The notes beneath the pieces are model-generated. The model worked only from the letters and a program-made list of their open reading frames with translations. It did not search any database and had not been told where the DNA came from. The position numbers were made by a program, and so were the translations under genes. Below, piece by piece: positions 1-7,851 of a DNA stretch of 45,779 bases. Source of the stretch: an uncultured Clostridia bacterium. Lineage in GTDB: Bacteria > Bacillota > Clostridia > TANB77 > CAG-508. Position 1 is the stretch's first letter. Each line of letters opens with the position of its first letter. The stretch spans positions 1 to 45,779 of the forward strand of contig CALXEW010000014.1 of the NCBI GenBank assembly GCA_944387435.1. The letters run 5' to 3'.

Positions 1-46
1 TGTTCTCTGAATTTACTTTTCTTAAACGTACATCTGTGATTTGCAT
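1..46 (-). CDS. spoVG: Septation/stage V sporulation regulator SpoVG (N-terminus only, cut by window edge)
   Basis: Only the first 15 codons are inside the window. The peptide MQITDVRLRKVNSEN matches the highly conserved start of SpoVG, a small nucleic-acid-binding regulator in Firmicutes linked to septation and sporulation gene control. I place the start at the ATG at 44-46 because SpoVG proteins normally begin exactly here, and AAGGCGG lies about 9 nt upstream. An in-frame ATG at 125-127, preceded by AGAAGGA, would add 27 residues that are not typical of the family and would include a CGG codon, which is otherwise absent from accepted genes here. The gene diverges from murC. Confidence 0.8.
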   Translation of the reverse strand, partial: MQITDVRLRKVNSEN

Positions 47-245
47 TTTGCGTGCACCGCCTTCCTTAAGTTTTAAAATTTTTTGTACATACCGTTTAAT
101 CTTATGTACAATTATATTATTCTTCATTAAAACTCTTTTTCCTTCTTTTTTTTACAAAAATTTAAAATTTATTAATTTAATTTTATCAATATTGTAACTT
201 TTCTTTATTTTTTTCATAATATATATTACATTTTAGCGTAAACTC

Positions 246-274
246 TTGAAATTTTAATAAGATAATTATATAAT
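246..274 (+). promoter_or_regulatory. Sigma-A promoter of murC
   Basis: TTGAAA (246-251) and TATAAT (269-274) are separated by 17 nt, a near-consensus vegetative promoter about 30 nt upstream of the murC start. It lies in the 250-nt spoVG-murC intergenic region, which is otherwise very AT-rich and holds no other gene I can support. Confidence 0.7.
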
Positions 275-303
275 TTGATATCATAAAGAGGAGTGTTTTG
301 TTT

Positions 304-1686
304 ATGCCAAATATAGAACATATTAAAAAATATAAAAATATACATATGATTGGAATTGGTGGAATTAGTATGAGTGGCATCGCGGCAATTTTAGAAAACT
401 GGGGTTTTAATGTTACTGGATCTGATACTTCTGATTCTGAAGCTGTACAGTTATTGTTAAAAAAAGGAATAAAAGTTATTATTGGTCATAGCCTTGAAGA
501 TGTTGCAAATTCTGACGTTGTGATTTATTCTGCTGCAATAAAACAAGATGACCCTGAAATATTGGAAGCCAAAAGACTAAATATTCCAACAATAGAAAGA
601 GCTGATTTCTTAGGTGAAATTACTCGTTGTTATAAAGATACTATTTGTATTTCAGGAACACATGGAAAAACAACAACAACATCTATGGTTTCACTTTGTT
701 TCTTAGAAGCTTTAAAAGACCCTAGTATTCAAGTAGGTGCCCTATTAAAACCTCTAAATGGAAATTATAGAGTTGGAAATAGTGAACATTTTATTATTGA
801 AGCTTGCGAATATGTTGAAAGCTTTCTAAAATTTAGTCCTAAAGCTGAAATTATTTTAAACATTGATAATGATCATTTGGATTATTTTAAAACTTTTGAT
901 AATATCAAAAATGCCTTTATTAAATATGTAAAATTACTTCCAAATGATGGTATTTTAATTACAAATGCTGATGATAAAAACTGTATGGATTTACCAAAAT
1001 ATACTAGCGCTAAAGTTTATACGTATGGAATCGATAATCAAGATACTGATTTTACAGCTAAAAATATAACTTTTGATGATGATGGATTTCCAGAATTTGA
1101 TGTATACTATAAAAATGAATTTTTTGTAAAATTACAACTTTCTGTTCCTGGACGTCATAATGTTTTAAATGCTTTAGCTTGCACTACATTATGTACAGAA
1201 TATGGCATCGATAAAAAAGATATAGCAGTTGCATTAGAAAGATTTACAGGGGCTCATAGAAGATTCGAATTTAAAGGAAAGATAAATAAAACTTCAAGTG
1301 TTTATGATGACTATGCACATCACCCAACAGAAATAAAAGCAACATATAATTCATTATCAAATAAAAAATACAATAAGTCTTGGGTTATTTTCCAACCACA
1401 TACTTATAGTAGAACAAAAACTTTATTAGATGATTTTGCAGATGCTTTAATTAATTTTGACCATATTGTAGTTTTAGATATATATGCTGCAAGAGAAAGA
1501 AACACATATAATATTTCTTCAACGGATTTAGTTGATAAAATTAATTCTTTAGGAAAAGAAGCTAAATATATTCCTAATTTTGAAGAATGTGTAAAATATG
1601 TAAAAGATAATATAGAAAAAAATGATATTGTTGTAACTTTAGGTGCAGGTACTGTAACTGAAATTGGACCTATGCTTATTGATTAA
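304..1686 (+). CDS. murC: UDP-N-acetylmuramate--L-alanine ligase MurC
   Basis: Adds L-alanine to UDP-MurNAc in the cytoplasm, the first amino-acid step of the peptidoglycan stem peptide. The 460-aa protein has the three-domain Mur ligase layout: the nucleotide-sugar binding loop GIGGISMSG (residues 17-25), the ATP-binding loop GTHGKTTTT (118-126), and C-terminal FQPHTYSRT and DYAHHPTE motifs. Length is normal. I choose the ATG at 304 over the in-frame TTG at 298 because AGAGGAG (287-293) is 10 nt from the ATG but only 4 nt from the TTG. It is transcribed alone from its own promoter and ends in a strong hairpin terminator. Confidence 0.96.
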   Translation: MPNIEHIKKYKNIHMIGIGGISMSGIAAILENWGFNVTGSDTSDSEAVQLLLKKGIKVIIGHSLEDVANSDVVIYSAAIKQDDPEILEAKRLNIPTIERADFLGEITRCYKDTICISGTHGKTTTTSMVSLCFLEALKDPSIQVGALLKPLNGNYRVGNSEHFIIEACEYVESFLKFSPKAEIILNIDNDHLDYFKTFDNIKNAFIKYVKLLPNDGILITNADDKNCMDLPKYTSAKVYTYGIDNQDTDFTAKNITFDDDGFPEFDVYYKNEFFVKLQLSVPGRHNVLNALACTTLCTEYGIDKKDIAVALERFTGAHRRFEFKGKINKTSSVYDDYAHHPTEIKATYNSLSNKKYNKSWVIFQPHTYSRTKTLLDDFADALINFDHIVVLDIYAARERNTYNISSTDLVDKINSLGKEAKYIPNFEECVKYVKDNIEKNDIVVTLGAGTVTEIGPMLID

Positions 1687-1710
1687 TATATTTATAACTA
1701 TAAAATATCT

Positions 1711-1737
1711 AAAGCAGAAGATTATTTCTTCTGCTTT
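1711..1737 (+). terminator. Intrinsic terminator of murC
   Basis: AAAGCAGAAG and CTTCTGCTTT form a perfect 10-bp stem around a 7-nt loop. It starts about 25 nt after the murC stop and overlaps the last codons of the convergent NUDIX gene, so one hairpin may serve both directions. Confidence 0.75.
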
Positions 1738-2291
1738 TCTATCAACTTTTTATAAATTCCTTTCATCCACTCTTCATTTACTAAGTCTATTACTTTATCT
1801 ATGTCTACCCATTTAACACCACTATTTTCATCTTCTTTTATTTTTAGTTCTTCATTTTCGCCTGCTTCTAATAAATATGTAATATTTAGATGCACATGTG
1901 AAGATACATATTTTCCTCTTTTTACATGTCCATTAACACATATTATTTCTAAAGAAAAAATATTATCTGATATTGGCTTTACATATTTTACTCCTGTTTC
2001 TTCCTTCACTTCTCTTATTGCTACATTTAACAAATTACTATCTCCATCACTATGTCCTCCTGTCCATGCCCATGATTTATAAATATTATGATATATCATT
2101 AATACCTTTGTTCTATCTTTATTTACTACCCAACTTGATGCTGTAAAATGTCCAAATTCATTATTTCTTGTTAGAACATCATCAAATGTATCTATATATT
2201 CTAACATAACTTTTTTATCTTGTTCTTCTTGTTCATTATATGGCTTATAATCCTCTATCTCTTTTCTTAATTTTTCCATTCCTTCTATCAT
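1722..2291 (-). CDS. NUDIX hydrolase family protein
   Basis: Likely cleaves a nucleoside diphosphate linked to another moiety; the substrate cannot be told from sequence. A NUDIX box is visible, GGHSDGD followed by NLLNVAIREVKEETGV. The REVKEETG core is intact, but the first glutamate of the consensus Gx5E position is serine. I choose the internal ATG giving MIEGMEKL because AAGGA lies about 10 nt upstream; the ATG 30 nt further up (to 2321) has no ribosome binding site. The gene runs toward murC and shares its terminator region. Function beyond the superfamily is unknown. Confidence 0.8.
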   Translation of the reverse strand: MIEGMEKLRKEIEDYKPYNEQEEQDKKVMLEYIDTFDDVLTRNNEFGHFTASSWVVNKDRTKVLMIYHNIYKSWAWTGGHSDGDSNLLNVAIREVKEETGVKYVKPISDNIFSLEIICVNGHVKRGKYVSSHVHLNITYLLEAGENEELKIKEDENSGVKWVDIDKVIDLVNEEWMKGIYKKLIEKQKK

Positions 2292-2351
2292 TGATTTTTC
2301 TTCCTTCTTTTCTCTTTTCATTTTTTATTTACTTATTTTCATTATACTATT

Positions 2352-2375
2352 TAAGGCAGGATTATTCCTGCCTTA
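2352..2375 (-). terminator. Hairpin downstream of hpf, probable terminator
   Basis: A perfect 10-bp stem, TAAGGCAGGA / TCCTGCCTTA, with a 4-nt loop lies just after the hpf stop. The sequence after it on the minus strand is AATAGTATAAT, not a clean U tract, so its efficiency as an intrinsic terminator is uncertain. Confidence 0.5.
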
Positions 2376-2381
2376 TTATTT

Positions 2382-2909
2382 CTATTCTTCTGGTTCTACT
2401 AAACCATAATTTTTACCATCTTTTAATTTATGTACAACATTTACTTTTCCTGTTTCCACATTTATAAATGCTAGGAAATTATGTGTTGGTTTTTCTTGTA
2501 ATTTCAATACTGCATCTTCTGGAAGCATTGGTTTTATATCATAATAAGATGTTTTAATTATTTCATTTTCTACATCTGTATGTTTTTCTTCATTTACTTC
2601 CATTGTTTTTAGAGAACCTTCTCTCATCATTTTTTCTTTTTTAGTTTTTGATTTTCTAATCTGTCCTTCTAGAATATCTATATCTTTATCTATAGATGCA
2701 TACATATCTTTGTCTTCTGTTACTGCTCTGTATTTTTCTCCGTTTGCTGATACATAAATTTCAGCAATTTGTTCTGTCTTTTCAGTTCTTAAAGTAACCT
2801 CTGCCTCTGCATCTTCGAAATATTTATCAATTCTGTCTAATTTTCTTTCAACATAATCGTTTATTGCTTCTGTTATCTTTAGTTCCTTTCCTGTTATTTT
2901 TATTTTCAT
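2382..2909 (-). CDS. hpf: Ribosome hibernation promoting factor, long form (HPF/RaiA family)
   Basis: Binds the 30S decoding region and dimerises 70S ribosomes into inactive 100S particles in stationary phase. The 175-aa protein has the N-terminal S30AE fold (MKIKITGKELKITEAINDYV, residues 1 to about 95), a charged linker, and the C-terminal dimerisation domain of the long form (from about residue 120, SYYDIKPMLPEDAVLKL). AGAAGGGAG lies about 9 nt before the ATG. A near-consensus sigma-A promoter lies immediately upstream, so it is transcribed independently of recO. Confidence 0.95.
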   Translation of the reverse strand: MKIKITGKELKITEAINDYVERKLDRIDKYFEDAEAEVTLRTEKTEQIAEIYVSANGEKYRAVTEDKDMYASIDKDIDILEGQIRKSKTKKEKMMREGSLKTMEVNEEKHTDVENEIIKTSYYDIKPMLPEDAVLKLQEKPTHNFLAFINVETGKVNVVHKLKDGKNYGLVEPEE

Positions 2910-2958
2910 AAAAATCGCTCCCTTCTCTTTTAAAGTTAAAATTTCAAGTTATATGTTT

Positions 2959-2987
2959 ATTATATCTGTTATTTCGATTTTTTTCAA
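2959..2987 (-). promoter_or_regulatory. Sigma-A promoter of hpf
   Basis: On the minus strand, TTGAAA (2987-2982) and TATAAT (2964-2959) are spaced by 17 nt, in the gap between recO and hpf. Confidence 0.7.
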
Positions 2988-2993
2988 GTTTTT

Positions 2994-3722
2994 TTAAAAC
3001 AATTCTTCTAACTTATATTCTTTTTCTAATTTTTGGTTAAAATATATTTTAGCTATCAATTTGAATTCTTCCAAAGACTCTTCTTTTATATTAAACGAAT
3101 ATAACTTTTTAGCAGGTGAAGTTATTGTATATATAATTGCACTTCTTGCACTTTCGCTCATTTCTAATACAGATGTATCCTGCTTTCCACAAGTATTACA
3201 TTTAAAACCATCATCTTTTATACTAAAGAATTTTAAGTTTTCTTTTTCTTTACAGCTAACGCATTCTCTTATATTAGGAGTAAATCCTAATATGCATAAT
3301 AAACGTAGTTTAAATATACTTAAAACAAAATCTAAATCTTTATCAGTTTCTGAAATTGTATAAAGTGTGTTTAATAACAATTGTAAAATATTATAACAAT
3401 TTTGATTTTCATGTGTTACATCTTGGACAATTTTATTTATATGTACAGCATATTTTAATTTATCTAAATCAGTCCTCAAATTATAAAATATTTCAATAGG
3501 CTCAACTGAATTTATATGATATGTACTTGTCCCTTTATACATCAAATATTCTCCAAAACAAAACATTTGCGTGCCAGCTAAAAGAGCACTTTTAGGTCTT
3601 CTTGCTCCTTTAGCTACACACGAAATTTTTCCAATACCTGGAGTTAACATTGTTAGCATTTTATCAAAATCACCAAGATTATGTTCAGAGAGTATTATCC
3701 CATTTACTTTCAAGTTTGCCAT
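2994..3722 (-). CDS. recO: DNA repair protein RecO
   Basis: Recombination mediator that helps load RecA on SSB-coated single-stranded DNA. The 242-aa protein has the N-terminal OB fold (MANLKVNGIILSEHNLGDFD, then GKISCVAKGARRPKS). Its C-terminal region carries a four-cysteine zinc site: CVSC near residue 158 and CNTC near residue 176. Length is normal. It overlaps the end of yqzL by 38 nt and follows era, the usual era-yqzL-recO order of Firmicutes, implying co-transcription and translational coupling. Confidence 0.95.
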   Translation of the reverse strand: MANLKVNGIILSEHNLGDFDKMLTMLTPGIGKISCVAKGARRPKSALLAGTQMFCFGEYLMYKGTSTYHINSVEPIEIFYNLRTDLDKLKYAVHINKIVQDVTHENQNCYNILQLLLNTLYTISETDKDLDFVLSIFKLRLLCILGFTPNIRECVSCKEKENLKFFSIKDDGFKCNTCGKQDTSVLEMSESARSAIIYTITSPAKKLYSFNIKEESLEEFKLIAKIYFNQKLEKEYKLEELF

Positions 3723-3849
3723 TTTCTTCTAAATCCTCTTCTTTATCCATATTTATATTTTTTTCTATATTTTCTATTTGTTTTAATTCTAAAAATGCAT
3801 TAATGTCTCCTGTATTTTTAAAGGTATCCCATGCTATTTTCTTTATCAT
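3685..3849 (-). CDS. yqzL: YqzL-like small protein (54 aa)
   Basis: A short frame begins MIKKIAWDTFKNTGDINAF and runs 54 codons to a TGA inside recO. The start resembles the YqzL family (KxxAWxxFxxTGxIxAYL), which sits between era and recO in many Firmicutes. Function is unknown. AGGAAGTGAG precedes the ATG. The stop overlaps the first 38 nt of recO in another frame, an arrangement that usually couples translation. Family, position and ribosome binding site together make it a real gene despite its size. Confidence 0.8.
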   Translation of the reverse strand: MIKKIAWDTFKNTGDINAFLELKQIENIEKNINMDKEEDLEENGKLESKWDNTL

Positions 3850-3967
3850 AAGCTCACTTCCTTTTTTGATTAAAGTTTTTATTTAACTTTAATTCTATCT
3901 TTTGCTTTTTCATTTCTTTTTATACTAACTTTTAATTTTTACTTTTCTCTATTTTATTTTTTAATTA

Positions 3968-4870
3968 TTATTGTAACTTAAATTTATTTACAATAGAATT
4001 ATTATCTTGCCAATCTTCTTTTACTTTTACCCAAGTTTTTAGATTTACTTTTACACCAAAATTTTCTTCCATATCGATTCTAGCAAGCCTTCCTATTCTT
4101 TTTAGCATTTCACCGTTTTTACCAATAATAATTCCTTTATGAGAATTTCTTAAACAATATATTGTTGCCTCTATATCATATATCTCTTCTCCATTTTTAT
4201 TGTTTCTTTCTTTCATCTTCTCTACTTCAACATAAATACCATGTGGTACTTCATCTTGTAATAATTTTAAAGCTTTTTCTCTTATAGTCTCTTCTGCAAG
4301 TTGACGCATTGTCTGGTCTGTATACTCCTCTTTATCATAATATGCAGGACCAGGTTTTAAGTTCTTCTCTATTTCATCTAATACTATATCTCTATATTTT
4401 GAATCTGTTGCTGTTATTGGAATTACCGCTTCAAAATCATATTCTTTACTATATAAATCAATTAATTTCAAAAGTTTTTCTTTTTTTACTAAATCAATTT
4501 TATTTATAATTAATATTGTTTTTGCTTTATCTTCTTTTATCTTTTCTAATATTCTACTATCTCCTCTACCTATCTCATCACTTGTTGCTTCAATTAAAAA
4601 TAAAACTAAATCAGCATCCTTTAAACTAGTAAAAGATGTATCTAACATTGTTTCATTTAATTTAGTTCTAGGTTTATGGATTCCTGGTGTATCTGTAAAA
4701 ATTATTTGTGAATTAGGTCTATTTACAATACCTCTAATCGCCGTTCTAGTTGTTTGAACTTTATTTGCAATCGCCGCTACCTTTTCACCCACTAATAAAT
4801 TAATTAAAGTTGATTTTCCTACATTTGTTCTTCCAATTAATGTTACAAATCCTGATTTAAATTCTTCCAT
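3968..4870 (-). CDS. era: GTPase Era
   Basis: Essential GTPase that binds the 3' end of 16S rRNA during 30S maturation. The 300-aa protein shows G1 GRTNVGKST (residues 13-21), G3 DTPG near residue 60, G4 NKID near residue 124, and a C-terminal KH domain with GIIIGKNGEMLKRIG. The G1 proline usual in Era (GRPNVGKS) is threonine here. I choose the ATG giving MEEFKSGFVTLIG because GGAGG lies 5 nt upstream; the ATG 12 nt earlier has no ribosome binding site. It heads the era-yqzL-recO cluster. Confidence 0.96.
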   Translation of the reverse strand: MEEFKSGFVTLIGRTNVGKSTLINLLVGEKVAAIANKVQTTRTAIRGIVNRPNSQIIFTDTPGIHKPRTKLNETMLDTSFTSLKDADLVLFLIEATSDEIGRGDSRILEKIKEDKAKTILIINKIDLVKKEKLLKLIDLYSKEYDFEAVIPITATDSKYRDIVLDEIEKNLKPGPAYYDKEEYTDQTMRQLAEETIREKALKLLQDEVPHGIYVEVEKMKERNNKNGEEIYDIEATIYCLRNSHKGIIIGKNGEMLKRIGRLARIDMEENFGVKVNLKTWVKVKEDWQDNNSIVNKFKLQ

Positions 4871-4883
4871 CTTTTCCTCCATT

Positions 4884-4925
4884 AGGGACGTTTCCTTTTG
4901 TCAGTTTTCCGACAATTGGGGACAC
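4884..4925. repeat. REP-like palindromic relic upstream of era
   Basis: The stretch holds GGGACG, TTTTGTC, GACAA and GGGGAC, with TTGTC / GACAA able to form a short hairpin. It resembles, imperfectly, the GAGACAA / TTGTCTC elements at 9757 and 28117. Classing it in the same family is inference. Confidence 0.4.
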
Positions 4926-4994
4926 ATCCTATAGTCTATTATACACTTTTTTTATGCTAAATTTGTAGAAATAGCTACTTAGGTAAAAATATTT

Positions 4995-5357
4995 TTAATT
5001 ATTTCTATTTGCTAAATATTCTACACCCTTCTCATGTAATCCTTTCTCTTCTTCATCATCAAGTATGTTAAACTCTCTTCCAGTTTTTTCTTTAAATTCT
5101 TTCAAAAATTCATTCTTTTCTTCTTCGTTTAATTCTCTAAATATACCTGTTCCATATATGTGAATATCTTCATAAACTACATTTAATATATTTACTCTCT
5201 CAATTATTTTATCTACATCTTCTTTATTTAATTTGTTTTCTTTTTTATAATCTTCTTCAAATTCTATTGGAATAGTTAGTATATGTCCTGATTCTTTTCC
5301 ATAACATATATCTATATTTGTATTTTTTGAACCAACTTCAACTATAATTCTTTGCAT
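4995..5357 (-). CDS. Hypothetical protein, possibly a short Ppx/GppA-like (ASKHA) fragment
   Basis: A 120-aa acidic protein starting MQRIIVEVGSKNTNIDICYG. The beta-hairpin-like start, IHIYGTGIFRELNEEEKNEF and the later EEEKGL resemble the first half of exopolyphosphatase/GppA-type ASKHA domains, but it is far shorter than those enzymes (about 300 aa), so any catalytic role is doubtful. A weak ribosome binding site (AAAGGAG) precedes the ATG. It stands between era and a HAD phosphatase gene on the same strand. Family assignment is tentative. Confidence 0.5.
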   Translation of the reverse strand: MQRIIVEVGSKNTNIDICYGKESGHILTIPIEFEEDYKKENKLNKEDVDKIIERVNILNVVYEDIHIYGTGIFRELNEEEKNEFLKEFKEKTGREFNILDDEEEKGLHEKGVEYLANRNN

Positions 5358-5431
5358 ATTTATTTCTCCTTTTTCTTCTTTTTCTATATTTATATCATAC
5401 TTTTAATATTTTCTCAAATTTAAAAGAAAAA

Positions 5432-5455
5432 AGAAAGTAAATTTAATTACTTTCT
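5432..5455 (-). terminator. Intrinsic terminator downstream of the HAD gene
   Basis: AGAAAGTAA / TTACTTTCT form a 9-bp stem with a 6-nt loop. On the minus strand it is followed by a U-rich tract (TTTTTTCTTTT). Confidence 0.6.
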
Positions 5456-5504
5456 AAACCTTTATACCAATTAACAAATTCTATCTCTTTTGCTTCTAGT
5501 ATTT

Positions 5505-6221
5505 TTATAGAATTTTTTCTAACTCCAATAAATTAGTTATTTCAAAACTTGGTTTAATTTCTGTATTATTTTTCATTTTTTTCATATTAAACCAGCAAGA
5601 ATCTATTCCATTTTGGATACCACCTAACACATCTTTTTCTAATTCATCTCCTATTATTAACATCTCATCTTTTTGATAGTTATTTATCTTTTTAAAGAAT
5701 TTATCAAAGAACTCTTGATGTGGTTTCATATATCCCGCTTCTTCTGCTGTAAATACAGACTTAATATATTTGATTGCATTTATACTATTTAATTTGTTTT
5801 CAACTGGCTTTGCTGGTCCATTTGTTACAATATATATTTCATATTGCTTTTTATTTAAATATTTTAATATTTCTTCAGCATTTTTTATTGGAACTATACT
5901 AGTTTTTAAATAATTAATATATCTTTCATTTATTTCTACAGCTTCCTCAAATGAACAATCAAAATAGATTATAAACCTTTGTGCCCTTACCCAAGTAGTC
6001 TTTTCTTCTAAAGTTTTAAATTTATATGGATCTTTTATCTTCCCTTCTGCTCTATCTCTCCAATACTTGTCATCTAATTTAATAAAATTGTCTAATTTTT
6101 CCTCTGTTATCTCTTCTTTTCTATCATTTAATATTTTCTTCATTGCATATCTTCTATTTTCATTATCATCTACTAAGGTATTATCTAAATCAAATAATAA
6201 TTTCTTATAAGTTTTATTCAT
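5505..6221 (-). CDS. HAD-superfamily hydrolase (YjjG-type nucleotidase-like)
   Basis: Probable phosphatase of small phosphorylated metabolites, possibly nucleotides. HAD motif I is FDLDNTLVD (residues 9-17), motif II is VTNG, and the C-terminal motifs are KPHQEFF and IIGDELEKDV. A helical cap lies between motifs I and II, as in YjjG-type 5'-nucleotidases. The start is the ATG at 6219-6221, preceded by GGAGG; a longer in-frame ATG at 6254 would overlap the preceding gene. It follows a NUDIX gene by about 20 nt, suggesting a shared transcript. Confidence 0.88.
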   Translation of the reverse strand: MNKTYKKLLFDLDNTLVDDNENRRYAMKKILNDRKEEITEEKLDNFIKLDDKYWRDRAEGKIKDPYKFKTLEEKTTWVRAQRFIIYFDCSFEEAVEINERYINYLKTSIVPIKNAEEILKYLNKKQYEIYIVTNGPAKPVENKLNSINAIKYIKSVFTAEEAGYMKPHQEFFDKFFKKINNYQKDEMLIIGDELEKDVLGGIQNGIDSCWFNMKKMKNNTEIKPSFEITNLLELEKIL

Positions 6222-6240
6222 AAAAATTCCTCCGCAATAG

Positions 6241-6651
6241 TTAAAACAACTCATCTTTATAAAGTTCTACTTGTCTCATCATATGTCCAATGTTTCCTTC
6301 TCCTGCAAATTTTTCTACATCAAAGAAATTATCTTTTTTATCAATCCAATATAATTTATTTATTTCTTCTACAACTTTCTTTTCTTTATCTAATTTTCCA
6401 ACATATACTTCTAACTCCATATCTTGCATTTTATATTCAAAGTTCATAAGATTAGTTAACTTAATATCTTCTTTTGTTATTCCTGTTTCTTCTTGTAACT
6501 CTCTATATGCTGCATGTAATTCATCTTCTCCTTGTTCCACTTTTCCTCCAACAAGATTGAATTTTCCCTTATATGGTTCTTTTTCTCTTTTACACATAAG
6601 TATCTTATCTTCTTCTTTATTATAAACAAGTATCACATTTAATTTTTTCAT
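6241..6651 (-). CDS. NUDIX hydrolase (MutT/8-oxo-dGTPase-like)
   Basis: A 136-aa single-domain NUDIX protein. The NUDIX box is complete: GGKVEQGEDELHAAYREL followed by QEETGI, with all metal-binding glutamates. Size and the start KLNVILVYN resemble MutT-like sanitising pyrophosphatases, but the substrate is not certain. AGGAG lies 6 nt before the ATG. It sits in a minus-strand run of small metabolic genes, between the GNAT and HAD genes, with short gaps that suggest an operon. Confidence 0.9.
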   Translation of the reverse strand: MKKLNVILVYNKEEDKILMCKREKEPYKGKFNLVGGKVEQGEDELHAAYRELQEETGITKEDIKLTNLMNFEYKMQDMELEVYVGKLDKEKKVVEEINKLYWIDKKDNFFDVEKFAGEGNIGHMMRQVELYKDELF

Positions 6652-6674
6652 TTCTTACTCCTAAAATTTTAATT

Positions 6675-7082
6675 TTAATTTTTACTTTTTTCTTTTAAAT
6701 ATAAAGTATATTTACTATTATCAAATTCGTCTCCATGTCCTTTACCTATTATCTTTGTAAAACCTAATTTAGAATATATATGTTTAGCTATTTCATTCCT
6801 ATCTTCTACTCCTATTGTAAATTCTGTATAACCTATATTTTCTAAATATTTCATACAATAATTAATTAGTTCTTGTCCTAGTCCTCGATTTCTATAATTT
6901 TCATCTATCCTAAAAGCCTCTAAATATACTCTTATTCCAGCTTTTGCTTCATTCTCTAGCTTATTACTTTTATAATTAGCTGTAATCTCTCCAATAATAT
7001 TTTCATCATTTTCTATTACAAATACATCTATTTCTTTTTTTCCAAGTTTTTCTATTTGCATATTTTTATACTTTTCCCACAT
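6675..7082 (-). CDS. GNAT-family N-acetyltransferase, reading frame broken near the 5' end
   Basis: Transfers an acetyl group from acetyl-CoA to an unidentified amine. The core acetyl-CoA loop ENYRNRGLGQELI is present, followed by the typical FTIGVEDRNEIAKHIYSKLGF. The first usable ATG in this frame (7082) has no ribosome binding site. The same frame stays open upstream for about 18 more codons (EIKEFNKLKRLFPGNEK), which look like genuine GNAT N-terminus. A GTG at 7148-7150 with AGGAG upstream starts one frame away; one base is missing in an A6 run (7136-7141). The gene is therefore either frameshifted, slippage-expressed, or mis-sequenced there. Confidence 0.8.
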   Translation of the reverse strand: MWEKYKNMQIEKLGKKEIDVFVIENDENIIGEITANYKSNKLENEAKAGIRVYLEAFRIDENYRNRGLGQELINYCMKYLENIGYTEFTIGVEDRNEIAKHIYSKLGFTKIIGKGHGDEFDNSKYTLYLKEKSKN

Positions 7083-7159
7083 TTTTTCATTTCCAGGAAA
7101 TAATCTTTTTAATTTATTGAATTCTTTTATTTCTATTTTTTAAAATTCACTTTCTTCTC

Positions 7160-7816
7160 CTATTTTTTTATCTCATTTTCCATAATCCATTTTATATCTT
7201 CTATTGATTTATCAATATTAAATCTTCCATTTCCAACTGGATAATATACTGAGTAGAATTTATATTCCTTTTGCCCTATCTTTCCTTTAAATAGCTTTTT
7301 CCTACATTGTGAAACAGATATTTTTTGATTTAGTACAATAGAACTCACTTGATTTCCAAATAATATAGTTACTTTTGGATTTATAATTTCTATTTCTTTT
7401 TTTAATAAATCCAAATATTTTTCAAATACGCTATTGGGCAATGACCTTGCATCCACTTGCGTACATTTTCCTAAATTAGTAATAAAGTATTTATGTTTTT
7501 CTACATCACTATATACTTTTTTTGCAAAATCTTCTGTCCATTCATTTCCCTTTATACTTTTTATTTTTTTATAAATTTTTTCATCCATTAAACCAACATT
7601 ATAGAATAAATCCCAAATATTCTTTGTTCCTATCCATGGCGATTTTATTCCTTTCCATTCTTTCGATGATGCTATATTTCTTGCTGTCGGGTTCATAAAC
7701 ACAAAACATATATCAGGATTTTTTACATATCCACCATTATTAATAGAATCTAATTCTTTAGCTCCGTATTGCTTCTGTAATTTGTCATATTCTATTTTTA
7801 AATCTTCTAATGTCAT
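7160..7816 (-). CDS. Uracil-DNA glycosylase-superfamily protein
   Basis: A 218-aa protein with the layout of UDG-like folds: an N-terminal strand and loop PDICFVFMNPTARNIAS (motif A region), WIGTKNIWDLF, NLGKCTQVDAR, the hydrophobic strand VTILFGNQVSSIV, and a C-terminal YYPVGNGRFN loop in the place of the usual HPS motif. It may remove uracil or another damaged base, but the catalytic residues differ from classical Ung and activity is not assured. GGAG lies 8 nt before the ATG. Next downstream is the GNAT gene. Confidence 0.75.
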   Translation of the reverse strand: MTLEDLKIEYDKLQKQYGAKELDSINNGGYVKNPDICFVFMNPTARNIASSKEWKGIKSPWIGTKNIWDLFYNVGLMDEKIYKKIKSIKGNEWTEDFAKKVYSDVEKHKYFITNLGKCTQVDARSLPNSVFEKYLDLLKKEIEIINPKVTILFGNQVSSIVLNQKISVSQCRKKLFKGKIGQKEYKFYSVYYPVGNGRFNIDKSIEDIKWIMENEIKK

Positions 7817-7851
7817 TCTAATACTCCATTTATCATTTTAATTTTTTATAT

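Noticed and set aside
44..127. N-terminal extension of SpoVG from the ATG at 127, which would contain an in-frame CGG
   Set aside because: SpoVG proteins begin at the Met chosen here, and the extension has no family similarity; kept only as a caveat to the CGG count.
5440..5510. Open frame overlapping and following the HAD gene stop, reading ...EFVNWYKGLESN, which looks like a protein C-terminus
   Set aside because: Too short, no start codon or ribosome binding site, and no family I can name; possibly a gene-end relic.
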